Shown here: in pieces, positions 26,723-34,283 of the stretch
Layout: each line of letters opens with the position of its first letter
How positions within the stretch are numbered: position 1 is the stretch's first letter
Source of the DNA: Cupriavidus numazuensis
Lineage (GTDB): Bacteria; Pseudomonadota; Gammaproteobacteria; Burkholderiales; Burkholderiaceae
Assembly: GCF_905397435.1 (NCBI RefSeq)
Contig: NZ_CAJPVI010000022.1
Span: 62,001 to 126,000, forward strand
Length of the DNA: 64,000 bases
Reading direction: 5' to 3'
Program-made: the position numbers and the translations under genes
The notes under the pieces: model-generated
What the model saw: only the letters and a program-made list of their open reading frames with translations
Databases searched by the model: none
Told to the model about the DNA's origin: nothing

Positions 26723-27157
26723 TCAGGCGAGGGAAATGGGCGGCTTGAAGAAAGCCGTGGCGGGCGGCGCGGTGCGCCCGGCGGGCGCCTGCCAGATATC
26801 GTCCGCGGGCAGGAGCAGCTTCACGGTCGGCAGGTCGAACAAGGCGCTGGACTCTTCGATTTCGTCCAGCAGATCGAGCGGATCGAGCAGATCCGCCGAC
26901 CAGATATTGCAGTAGCCCGGCGGCGGTTCGTCGACGATGTCGTCGTCGTTCAGCCCGTCATCGCCAGGAACGATGAGCCGGCCGGTCGCGTCGACCGAGG
27001 GCAGCGATGCGACGTCGCTGACCTTGTCCGGCACGGTGATCGCCTGCGCGGCCACCGCGGCAATGTTTCCCTGCACAGCCGCGTGTGCGTCCGCCACTGC
27101 TCCATAGGAGAGCAGCGACAGGCACATGGCAGTCAGCAGCAGAAACAGGAATCTCAT
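26723..27157 (-). CDS. Acidic periplasmic protein heading the czc operon (CzcI position)
   Basis: A 144-aa protein with signal peptide MRFLFLLLTAMCLSLLSYGAVADAHA. The mature part is acidic, with clusters such as GDDGLNDDDIVDEPPPG and DLLDPLDLLDEIEE, one Cys, and no His cluster. It sits immediately upstream of czcC in the same direction, where czc and cnr operons carry small periplasmic regulators or metal-binding proteins (CzcI, CnrX). I see no sequence match to CzcI. A metal-buffering role is inferred from position and acidity only. Confidence 0.6.
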   Translation of the reverse strand: MRFLFLLLTAMCLSLLSYGAVADAHAAVQGNIAAVAAQAITVPDKVSDVASLPSVDATGRLIVPGDDGLNDDDIVDEPPPGYCNIWSADLLDPLDLLDEIEESSALFDLPTVKLLLPADDIWQAPAGRTAPPATAFFKPPISLA

Positions 27158-27239
27158 GGGTCCGGGGGGCGTTCAGCAGGGCCTGATGACGCACTTTTTG
27201 GATGCGCCGGAGGCCGTGCTGCGGTACAGCATTGTAACT

Positions 27240-27268
27240 TAACGATTACGATTGACTGGGAATCGTTA
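27240..27268. promoter_or_regulatory. Inverted repeat TAACGATT-N13-AATCGTTA
   Basis: Perfect 8-bp arms, 21 bp apart start to start, in the region shared by the acidic czc-head gene (left) and hipB (right). It is an operator candidate for either transcript. The regulator is not encoded beside the czc genes. Confidence 0.45.
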
Positions 27269-27331
27269 CTTTCGTTCCCTTTGCGAAGCAGCGAATGGAA
27301 GAACGGCTTACCGTCCCCGCTATCGTTCATA

Positions 27332-27376
27332 CATATAGATATTTACGAAACCAGCCATTTTGACCTAATCTATATG
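27332..27376. promoter_or_regulatory. hipB upstream inverted repeat CATATAGAT-N27-ATCTATATG
   Basis: Perfect 9-bp arms, the right one ending two bases before the hipB ATG. The left arm contains TATAGA, a possible -10. HipB-type antitoxins repress their own promoter from such dyads, so autoregulation is likely. The sequence differs from the E. coli HipB operators. Confidence 0.5.
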
Positions 27377-27377
27377 C

Positions 27378-27746
27378 ATGCCAAAAACCGCACGCGCCCT
27401 CCTGCAACTACCGCCCGCCACTGCTGCCGCCATTGAAAAGCTTGGCGCCGACCTTGCCGTGGCCCGTTTGCGCCGCAAGGAGTCCTTGAAAACGTGGTCA
27501 AAGCGAATGGGCGTCTCCGTGCCGACGTTGCAAAGGCTGGAAGCCGGTGATCCGGCCGTCGGCATCGGTATCGTCGCGACGGCGCTCTGGCTGATCAAGC
27601 GTGACGGTGAACTAGGAAACCTCGCAGCCCCGGAACATGACCAGGGTGCGATCGAAATGGATGTCCGCGAGGCCGTCGAACTGGGCCGGGCACGCGCCCA
27701 GGCAGCGGCGGAAGCTCGCCTGCGCACGAATCGGGCAAAGGGCTGA
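27378..27746 (+). CDS. hipB: HipB-like antitoxin (HTH)
   Basis: A 122-aa protein with an XRE-type helix-turn-helix around residues 30-75 (LAVARLRRKESLKTWSKRMGVSVPTLQRLEAGDPAVGIGIV, described in part). It lies 7 bp before hipA. It should neutralise HipA and repress the operon. The C-terminal part (EMDVREAVELGRARAQAAAEARLRTN, described in part) is helical and extends beyond the HTH, longer than in minimal HipB proteins. Confidence 0.88.
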   Translation: MPKTARALLQLPPATAAAIEKLGADLAVARLRRKESLKTWSKRMGVSVPTLQRLEAGDPAVGIGIVATALWLIKRDGELGNLAAPEHDQGAIEMDVREAVELGRARAQAAAEARLRTNRAKG

Positions 27747-27753
27747 GGCTGAA

Positions 27754-29070
27754 ATGCGCCTGGACGATCTGTACTTGTGGTACCTCGCTGAACCCGCCGC
27801 GCCACGATACGTCGGTACGCTGAAGCTGGTCTCCGCCGGAAAGGGTGTCTCCCTGCATTACGGTGACAAATGGCTGGCCGACGGATTCGCACTGAGCGAG
27901 GATCTCCCCCTCGTCGACATCGAGTTCTTGCCGCCGGCCAGGCTGGCGGCGGATACGCAGCGCGCGGTCGGCGCCGTCGACGACGCGCGGCCGGACCGCT
28001 GGGGTGAAAAGGTCATTCGCTTCGTCGACAAACCCAGGCGTCTGTCGCTGATGGAGTACCTCTACTACGCCGGTGACGACCGTTTCGGCGCGCTCGGCGT
28101 CTCCACGTCACCAGACACTTACAGCCCGCGAACAAAGAGCCCGCTTCCAAGGCTCGAAGATGTGCAACGACTCAGTGAGGTCGCCGCCAAGATCGAAGCT
28201 TCGGAGCCCATAACCGCGTTGGAAGCCCGCATCATTGCCGGCGGCGGCAGTCCGCTCGGTGGCGCGAAGCCCAAGGCGCTCATCGACATCGACGGCGAAC
28301 AGTGGGTAGTCAAGTTCTTCAACAACGAGCCCGTCGACGCCCCGCTCATCGAGCACGCGACGATGACGCTGGCCGAGCGCGCGGGTATCACCGTGGCCAG
28401 CACGCAGGTCATCCGCCTTGTCGGCTCGCATGCCCTTGCCATTCGCCGCTTTGACCGCGAGCGGGGCCGGCGCATCCACAGTATCTCGGCTGGCACCGCC
28501 ATCCGGGCAGCCACCGCGTCTGGCGAGGAGCCTGAGCCCGGCTACCCCGAACTGGCACGAATCCTCCGCCGGGTCGGCATCTCCGAAGGTGACATCAACC
28601 AGCGTGACGCGCGCGAGCTCTTCCGCCGCATGGTCTTCAACATCCTGATCGACAACACCGATGATCACGAAAAGAACCACTCGCTCCTCGTCGTGAATCC
28701 GGCCGGCAATGGCCGCCTGAAGCTGGCGCCGGCGTATGACGTCCTGCCGACGAATTCGGGACAGGGGTACCAGGAGTTCATCTGTGGCGCGCACGGCCGG
28801 GATTCGACGCTCGAAAACGCAATGTCGCAATGCGAGGCCTTCGGCTTGCTGCCAGCAGAGGCCTCAGCCGAAATTGCAGCCGTCATCAAAGTCGTGAACT
28901 TGTGGCGCGAACACTTTGCGCACATCGGCGTAACGGAGCGCGACATCGACATCCTCGGCGAACGCATCGATGGCGAAGACCTCCTGGCTCAGCGTATCGG
29001 CTTTGACCCGAGCCGGTATGCATCCGCGCCAGCGCGGAAAAAGCGTGCCAGTCCCTTTCGGCGTTCCTGA
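27754..29070 (+). CDS. hipA: HipA-like serine/threonine kinase toxin
   Basis: 438 aa, the usual HipA length. Couple_hipA domain at ~10-110, then the kinase fold. GGGSPLGGAKPKA at 163-175 is the Gly-rich ATP loop. DNTDDHEKNH at 300-309 is the catalytic loop (Asp304, Asn308), and AYDVLP with Asp329 is the metal-binding Asp. All catalytic residues are present, so it is probably active. E. coli HipA phosphorylates glutamyl-tRNA synthetase and induces dormancy; the target here may differ. ATG 27754 follows GAGG by about six bases. Confidence 0.9.
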   Translation: MRLDDLYLWYLAEPAAPRYVGTLKLVSAGKGVSLHYGDKWLADGFALSEDLPLVDIEFLPPARLAADTQRAVGAVDDARPDRWGEKVIRFVDKPRRLSLMEYLYYAGDDRFGALGVSTSPDTYSPRTKSPLPRLEDVQRLSEVAAKIEASEPITALEARIIAGGGSPLGGAKPKALIDIDGEQWVVKFFNNEPVDAPLIEHATMTLAERAGITVASTQVIRLVGSHALAIRRFDRERGRRIHSISAGTAIRAATASGEEPEPGYPELARILRRVGISEGDINQRDARELFRRMVFNILIDNTDDHEKNHSLLVVNPAGNGRLKLAPAYDVLPTNSGQGYQEFICGAHGRDSTLENAMSQCEAFGLLPAEASAEIAAVIKVVNLWREHFAHIGVTERDIDILGERIDGEDLLAQRIGFDPSRYASAPARKKRASPFRRS

Positions 29071-29092
29071 TATCTGGCGCTGATCCCCAGCA

Positions 29093-29941
29093 TTACAACC
29101 CAAACCCGTAAAGCACCGCCGCATTCCGCCAGCGCAGCGACTCGGCAAACCCGCCATCCCCCTCCGCGCCGCCACCATCAGCCCGTTCGCACGGCCACCG
29201 GAACAGCGCCGCGCATTCGCCTGCGCGGGCAGGCGATTCATGATTGGTCCACGGCCAGTCGCTGCCAAGCAGCAACCGGTCCTGCCCCACGATCCGGCAC
29301 CACGCCATCGCAAGTGAACGCCAGTCCGTGCCGGGCGGGAGCCGGTATGGCGCGCTGAGCTTTACCCACACCTGCCGACGCTGCAGCGTCCGCTCAGCCA
29401 CCGCGAAGACCGGATCGCGAACGCCTTGTTCGCCGGGCCTGCCAAAGTGGTCGAGCACGACAGATGCCCCGCAATCGCCAAGTGAAGCGTCGAGTTCAGA
29501 CAGCAGCGCACCACCCTGCCCGTTCGCGGTATGCAGTTCCACATGCCAGCCGAGCACGGCAATCCGCTCGAACAATGTCCGCCACGGTGCTGTGCCAATG
29601 CGGCGCCACTCCGGGTCGCCGAAGAAATTGAGCCGGATGCCTCGCACGCCCGCCGCCTGCATGGCAGCCAGCTGGTCGTCCGTCACGGAAGGATCCACCA
29701 CGGCCACGCCGCGCAGCCGCCCGGGCCTGGCGCGCAACGCCGCGAGCAGCGCCGCATTGTCCGTGCCGAGAAAGCTGGTTTGGACAACGACGCCATACAG
29801 GTCCCCCAGCGGCGCCAGCAGGCCCTGCCAGTCTTCAATGCGCGCGGAGTATGCAGGCCGGTACCGCGCTGCGGGCATGCCGGTTCCGGCATCGAACAGA
29901 TGAAAGTGGCAATCCACCAGTGGCATCGCGTTGCGCGTCAT
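29093..29941 (-). CDS. Amidohydrolase-2 family hydrolase (TIM-barrel)
   Basis: 282 aa. DCHFHLFD near the N-terminus is the family metal motif, and later VELHTA, VVLDHFGRP and LLGSDWPWTNHE supply the remaining His/Asp ligands. Relatives include lactonases and 2-pyrone-4,6-dicarboxylate hydrolase-like enzymes. ATG 29939-29941 has GAGGAA eight bases upstream. It is divergent from a GntR regulator followed by two Bug receptors, so it probably hydrolyses a compound taken up through that locus. Confidence 0.85.
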   Translation of the reverse strand: MTRNAMPLVDCHFHLFDAGTGMPAARYRPAYSARIEDWQGLLAPLGDLYGVVVQTSFLGTDNAALLAALRARPGRLRGVAVVDPSVTDDQLAAMQAAGVRGIRLNFFGDPEWRRIGTAPWRTLFERIAVLGWHVELHTANGQGGALLSELDASLGDCGASVVLDHFGRPGEQGVRDPVFAVAERTLQRRQVWVKLSAPYRLPPGTDWRSLAMAWCRIVGQDRLLLGSDWPWTNHESPARAGECAALFRWPCERADGGGAEGDGGFAESLRWRNAAVLYGFGL

Positions 29942-30005
29942 CGTCGCTGTTCCTCGCATGCGGGTAAGCCCTGATATGGCATCAGGCGCTCCCCTCTATA
30001 CTCTA

Positions 30006-30019
30006 GTCCTCTAGAGGAC
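30006..30019. promoter_or_regulatory. Probable GntR operator GTCCTCTAGAGGAC
   Basis: A perfect 14-bp palindrome in the 99-bp divergent promoter region between the amidohydrolase and the GntR gene, 22 bp before the GntR start. GntR/UTRA regulators bind short palindromes of this size at their own promoters. Both transcripts could be controlled. Confidence 0.6.
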
Positions 30020-30040
30020 ATCAATCTACACGAACAGCAG

Positions 30041-30796
30041 ATGCAAGACAACGACCCGCTGCCCAGCACCGCAACCGCCGTCGGCGTAAGCCGCTATGGC
30101 CGAATCGCGGCCCAGTTGCAGCGCAAGATCGTGGACGGCGAATGGCCGCCCGGCGCGGCGATTCCTGCCGAAAGCACGCTTGCCACCGAATTTGGCACGG
30201 CGCTCGGCACCATCCGCCAGGCCATAGCCGTACTGGTACAAGAGGGATTGCTGGAGCGGGTGCAGGGCAAAGGCACCTTCGTGCGCAATGGACTCACCGG
30301 TGCCAGCATGATGCGGTTCTTCCGCTTCCGGGCCGATGCCGGCGCGCCTGTCGTGGCTATCCCGCGTTCCGAGATCCTGTCGTGCCGCGCCGTGCGGCTG
30401 GAGAAGTCGATCGCGGCGCTGTTCGGGCTGGATACAGGCGCGCGCGGCCTGGCGATCTCGCGGCGCCGCTGGCTCGATGACAAGCCTCGCCTGCTCGAAT
30501 CGATCTGGCTGCCGCTGCCGCGATGCGAGCCGCTGCAGCGCCTGCCCAAGGCTGAATGGGGCGACCTGCTCTATCCGCTGCTGGCTTCGCAATGCGGCAT
30601 CACGATCCACCGTGCCGTCGACGAAGTGACATTCCGCACGCTCGATGCCGACCAGGCCGAATTGCTCGAGCTGCCCGATGGCCACCCATGCGCGCTCGTG
30701 ACACGGCGCGCGTATGACCTGCAGGGCAACTGTGCGGAGTACCGGCTGACACAGGGCGACGCCTACGCGTTCCGCTACCAGGCGGACATCCGCTGA
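30041..30796 (+). CDS. GntR-family regulator (HutC/UTRA type)
   Basis: 251 aa. The winged helix-turn-helix is at residues ~18-85 (IAAQLQRKIVDGEWPPGAAIPAESTLATEFGTALGTIRQAI, described in part). The UTRA effector domain is at ~105-245, ending in ...YRLTQGDAYAFRYQADI, the typical HutC-subfamily tail. The gene ends 3 bp before a Bug receptor, which is unusual and suggests that regulator and receptors share a transcript. Confidence 0.92.
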   Translation: MQDNDPLPSTATAVGVSRYGRIAAQLQRKIVDGEWPPGAAIPAESTLATEFGTALGTIRQAIAVLVQEGLLERVQGKGTFVRNGLTGASMMRFFRFRADAGAPVVAIPRSEILSCRAVRLEKSIAALFGLDTGARGLAISRRRWLDDKPRLLESIWLPLPRCEPLQRLPKAEWGDLLYPLLASQCGITIHRAVDEVTFRTLDADQAELLELPDGHPCALVTRRAYDLQGNCAEYRLTQGDAYAFRYQADIR

Positions 30797-30799
30797 CCC

Positions 30800-31816
30800 A
30801 TGAAAAAGAACACTGACGTGGAGACAAGCTTGAATCCTTCGACAACACGCATCGCAGCCGCCGTGGCCACCAGCCTGCTGCTCAGCCCCGTCCTTGCGCA
30901 GGCCACGGAGTCGGCCGCGCAGTGGCCGAGCCGGCCCATCACCATTGTCGTGACCTACCCGCCCGGCGGCGGTGCGGACCTGATGGCGCGCCTGATCGCG
31001 CCCGGGCTCGGGCGTGAACTGGGCCAGTCAGTCATCGTGGAAAACCGGCCCGGCGCCGGCGGGCAGATCGGCGCATCGTACGTCGCCAAGTCGGCGCCGG
31101 ATGGCTACACGCTGATGGTCGATGCCTCGTCCTATGCGGTCAATCCAAGCCTGTATCCGCGCCTGCCGTATGACCCCGCCAAGGCCTTCACGGCGATTGG
31201 CGTGCTGGCCCGCTATCCCAATGTGCTGGTGGCCACGCAGGGATTCCCGGCACAATCGGTCAAGGATGTCCTCGCCATGGCGAAGCAGAAGCCGGGCACG
31301 GTGGCCTTCGCCTCGTCGGGCAATGGCTCTGCCCAGCACCTGTCCGGCGTGCTGTTCGAGCAGCGCGCCGGCGTGGACCTGCTGCACGTGCCATATAAAG
31401 GCGGCGGCCCGGCCATGACGGATGTCATCGCGGGCCAGGTGCCGCTGTTCTTTGCCAACGTGGCCTCCAGCCTGCAGCACATCAAGGCCGGCAAGCTCAG
31501 GCCGCTTGCCGTGACCAGCCATACGCGCACGCCAGCGCTGCCGTCGGTGCCGACCATGGAAGAAGCCGGCGTAGCCGGCTACGAGGTCTATGAGTGGAAT
31601 GCCGCGTTCGTCCCGGCCGGCACGCCCCAACCGATTGCCGGCAAGCTGTCCGACGCGCTGCAGAAAGTCATGAACAGCCCCGACGTGCGCAAGCGCATTG
31701 CGGAACTGGGCGGCGAGGTCGTGGCCGCGCCGCCGGCCGAGGCCACCCGCTATATCGATAACCAGACCCGCCTGTGGGCCAAGGTCATCAAGGATGGCAA
31801 CGTCAAGCCGGAATGA
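30800..31816 (+). CDS. Bug (TctC) family periplasmic receptor 1
   Basis: 338 aa. Sec signal peptide around residues 16-38, then the Bug fold: SRPITIVVTYPPGGGADLMARL, VVENRPGAGGQIGASYVAKSAPDGYT (described in part), the ASSGNGSAQHL ligand loop and HVPYKGGGPAMTDVIAGQV. These periplasmic proteins bind carboxylates or amides, either for TctAB transport or as sensors. No tctA/tctB genes are in the window. It starts 3 bp after the GntR stop. Confidence 0.92.
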   Translation: MKKNTDVETSLNPSTTRIAAAVATSLLLSPVLAQATESAAQWPSRPITIVVTYPPGGGADLMARLIAPGLGRELGQSVIVENRPGAGGQIGASYVAKSAPDGYTLMVDASSYAVNPSLYPRLPYDPAKAFTAIGVLARYPNVLVATQGFPAQSVKDVLAMAKQKPGTVAFASSGNGSAQHLSGVLFEQRAGVDLLHVPYKGGGPAMTDVIAGQVPLFFANVASSLQHIKAGKLRPLAVTSHTRTPALPSVPTMEEAGVAGYEVYEWNAAFVPAGTPQPIAGKLSDALQKVMNSPDVRKRIAELGGEVVAAPPAEATRYIDNQTRLWAKVIKDGNVKPE

Positions 31817-31845
31817 GGTGACCGCAGCCCGCCCGCCACGAATGC

Positions 31846-31877
31846 AAGCCACTAAGCCAAGCCACTAAGCCAAGCCA
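31846..31877 (+). repeat. 13-bp tandem repeat AAGCCACTAAGCC
   Basis: Two full units and a partial third between the two Bug genes. It is probably a replication-slippage product. No hairpin is formed, and the second Bug gene starts 23 bp later. Confidence 0.75.
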
Positions 31878-31899
31878 TTACGCATCACCGGAGAATTGC

Positions 31900-32889
31900 A
31901 TGACCCAGTTTGACCCCGTCCGCCGTGACGTCCTGAAACTCGCCGCCGCGCTCGGCGCCGGCGCCCTTGCGCCTTCGCTCGCGCGCGCCCAGGCATGGCC
32001 GGCCAAACCCATCCGGCTGGTGGTGCCGTTTGCACCGGGCGGCAGCTCCGAGATCGTGGCACGTTCGACGGCCGCCGAACTGACGCGCCTGCTTGGCGTA
32101 TCGGTGTTCGTCGAAAACAAGCCGGGCGGCGCGGGCAACGTCGCCATGGGAGAAGTCGCGCGCGCGGATGACCAGCACACGCTGATCCTGGGCCACATCG
32201 GTACGCTCGCCGTGAATCCCTACATCTTCGCGAAGCTGCCCTACGACCCGAACAAGGACTTCCGACCGGTTTCGCTGCTATCCAAAGTGCCGAGCCTGTA
32301 TGTGATCCATCCCGACGTGCCGGCGAAGAACCTGAAGGAGTTCATCGCGCTGGCCAAGAGCAAGCCCGGCAAGCTCAACTACGGTTCGGCCGGCAATGGC
32401 AGCGCCGGCCATCTGGCTTTTGAGTACCTGAAGGCCGCCTCCGGCACCTTCATTACCCACGTGCCCTACCGCGGCAGTGGCCCGCAGATCACCGATCTGC
32501 TGTCCGGCCGGCTCGATGCGGCCGCGGTCGGTGCGCCGGCCATCCTGCCGTTCATCAAGGCCGGCAAGCTGCGCTGCATCGCCACCGGCACGTCGCAGCG
32601 CATTCCGCAGCTGCCTGACGTCGGCACCGTCGCGGAACAGGGTTACCCGGGCTTCGAGATGACGCAGTGGTACGGCCTGCTCGCGCCGGCAAGTCTTCCC
32701 CAGCCCGCCACCGACAAGCTCGCGGACGCCACCATCAAGGCGGTGAAGAGCCCGGCGTCGGCACAGCGGCTCGGCGCCGATGCCGCGCTGGTGGTGGGTA
32801 GTACGCCGGAAGAATTCGCGCGCTTCATCGCGCAGGAGCAATCGCGGTGGAAGCCGATTATTGCGCGCGCGCAGATCAAGCCGGATTGA
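31900..32889 (+). CDS. Bug (TctC) family periplasmic receptor 2, Tat signal
   Basis: 329 aa. The N-terminus MTQFDPVRRDVLKLAAALGAGAL has a twin-Arg followed by a hydrophobic stretch, a Tat-type signal, unlike receptor 1, which looks Sec-dependent. Bug landmarks: KPIRLVVPFAPGGSSEIVAR, ENKPGGAGNVAMGEVARA, YGSAGNGSAGHL and THVPYRGSGPQITDLLSG. The two receptors differ clearly in the ligand loops, so they probably bind different molecules. GGAG lies about nine bases upstream of ATG 31900. Confidence 0.92.
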   Translation: MTQFDPVRRDVLKLAAALGAGALAPSLARAQAWPAKPIRLVVPFAPGGSSEIVARSTAAELTRLLGVSVFVENKPGGAGNVAMGEVARADDQHTLILGHIGTLAVNPYIFAKLPYDPNKDFRPVSLLSKVPSLYVIHPDVPAKNLKEFIALAKSKPGKLNYGSAGNGSAGHLAFEYLKAASGTFITHVPYRGSGPQITDLLSGRLDAAAVGAPAILPFIKAGKLRCIATGTSQRIPQLPDVGTVAEQGYPGFEMTQWYGLLAPASLPQPATDKLADATIKAVKSPASAQRLGADAALVVGSTPEEFARFIAQEQSRWKPIIARAQIKPD

Positions 32890-32922
32890 TGGTCGTTTTT
32901 GACATTTGACTGCTGGTTTGTT

Positions 32923-32947
32923 GGGGGGGGGGGTTTGGGGGTTGGGG
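32923..32947 (+). repeat. G-rich tract (G11 TTT G5 TT G4)
   Basis: An 11-G homopolymer followed by two more G runs, 34 bp after the stop of Bug receptor 2 and 7 bp before repeat copy 2. It could form a G-quadruplex on the plus strand. The homopolymer length is also a sequencing-error risk. Confidence 0.7.
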
Positions 32948-32953
32948 TTGAGG

Positions 32954-33673
32954 TGTCGTTCTTGGCATGCGCCGCCGTTTCGCCGGCGTAGCCGGCGAGT
33001 CACTTTTTGTCCGAGCGACAAAAAGTAACCAAAAAGCGCGTCGTTGCCGCTGGCCATCAATTCCACGGCGGCAGGGGTTCCAACGGCTTTGGACGCCTGC
33101 GATGGTGGTCAGCCGTTCGACCCTGCTACGCCATGTGAGTCAGAACCTGTGCCTGGCGCGGCACGGCTTTTGGACGATCCCCAAGACGGACTCGGGTACA
33201 GCGTTTCAATAAGGTCAGCGGTGGGACGCCTTCGGCTGCGCTGCGCGCACGTCGTCGTCTGGGGGCAAGCTCATCAGCGTCGTGGACTCCCGAGGTCCAT
33301 CTCCTCTCTTTAGTTCGCGCATGTCATGGTGGGCATCGTCACCGAGGCGTAGTTCGCCCTGGGCCTGCGTGCTCAGACTTGGGCTCTGCGCGCAGCGCAG
33401 CCGAAGGCGATCACACGATATCGCCCGCAGCAGGGGCCACGAACGCTTGCAGGGCTCGTTCAATCAGCGCCGTATTCCCACTCACGGTGGTGCCCCACGC
33501 GGCAGGCAGCGTAACTGACTCTGAAGCCCATACCCGTACAACACCCCTCGCACACTACGATAAAAATTCGCCCCTTTGGGGCAACCAAAACGCGTTTTTG
33601 GTTACTTTTGTCGCTCGGACAAAAGTGACTCGCCGGCTACGCCGGCGAAACAGCAGCGCCAGCGAAGAGCGAC
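32954..33673. repeat. Dispersed non-coding repeat, copy 2 (~720 bp)
   Basis: Same orientation as copy 1 at 12787-13558. The left ~325 bp is nearly identical; the interior has diverged, with short shared blocks. The left end TCGTTCTTGGCATGCGC is the exact complement of the far right end of copy 1. The inner hairpin is at 33025 (ACTTTTTGTC-CGAGC-GACAAAAAGT on the left; ACTTTTGTC-GCTCG-GACAAAAGT near 33604 on the right). No coding potential is recognisable. It fills most of the ~920-bp gap between Bug receptor 2 and the DUF305 gene. Confidence 0.85.
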
Positions 33674-33812
33674 AAACCCAGCCCACCCAGCGGCACATAC
33701 CAGCCTCCGGCAAAGAACCCAAAAAATCCAATCCACGATGGAATAAACCCACCCCCTCGTGCGTCTACCAGGCATGGGTCCGCTCCCCGGACCGCCTGAA
33801 CCACGAGGAATC

Positions 33813-34268
33813 ATGGCTCTCCCGCCCCGCCCACCGCGACCTTCTGCCTCTGCCCGGACTGTCCTGGCATTGACGGCAGTATTCCTGCTGCCGGCTATCG
33901 CTGCGGCCCAGGCCACCAACGACCAGCAGAAGTTCGCGGCCGAGAATGAGGCCGCCATGACCCGGATGATGGACGGCATGGCCGTCAAATCAAGCGGCGA
34001 TATTGATCAGGATTTCGCGGCCATGATGATCCCGCATCACCAGGGCGCGATCGACATGGCCATGGCCGAACTGCGCTACGGGCGCAATGAACAGCTGCGG
34101 CGCATCGCGCAGGAAATCGTCGTCGAACAACTGCAGGAAATCGCCGCGATGCGGCTCGCGCTCGGCCAGCCGTTGCCACCCTCCGCGCCGGCGCCGACCC
34201 AACCGGCCATCGCCGATCAGCCCCTGCCACAAGCTGCCGGGCACAACCATTCCACGCACGCACACTGA
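33813..34268 (+). CDS. DUF305 (CopM-like) secreted protein
   Basis: 151 aa. ATG 33813 with GAGGAA three bases upstream. Signal peptide to about residue 33 (LPAIAAAQA). The DUF305 core is FAAMMIPHHQGAIDMAMAELRYG, with the paired His and Met-rich helix that in CopM binds copper. A His-rich tail (AGHNHSTHAH) adds metal ligands. It probably binds metal in the periplasm. First gene of a run with YVTN, ECF sigma and anti-sigma genes; the next gene is 15 bp away. Confidence 0.9.
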   Translation: MALPPRPPRPSASARTVLALTAVFLLPAIAAAQATNDQQKFAAENEAAMTRMMDGMAVKSSGDIDQDFAAMMIPHHQGAIDMAMAELRYGRNEQLRRIAQEIVVEQLQEIAAMRLALGQPLPPSAPAPTQPAIADQPLPQAAGHNHSTHAH

Positions 34269-34283
34269 CAACAAGACCAAGCC

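Noticed and set aside
32923..32933. Poly-G tract as a phase-variation switch
   Set aside because: It lies outside coding sequence and not at a promoter spacer I can recognise.
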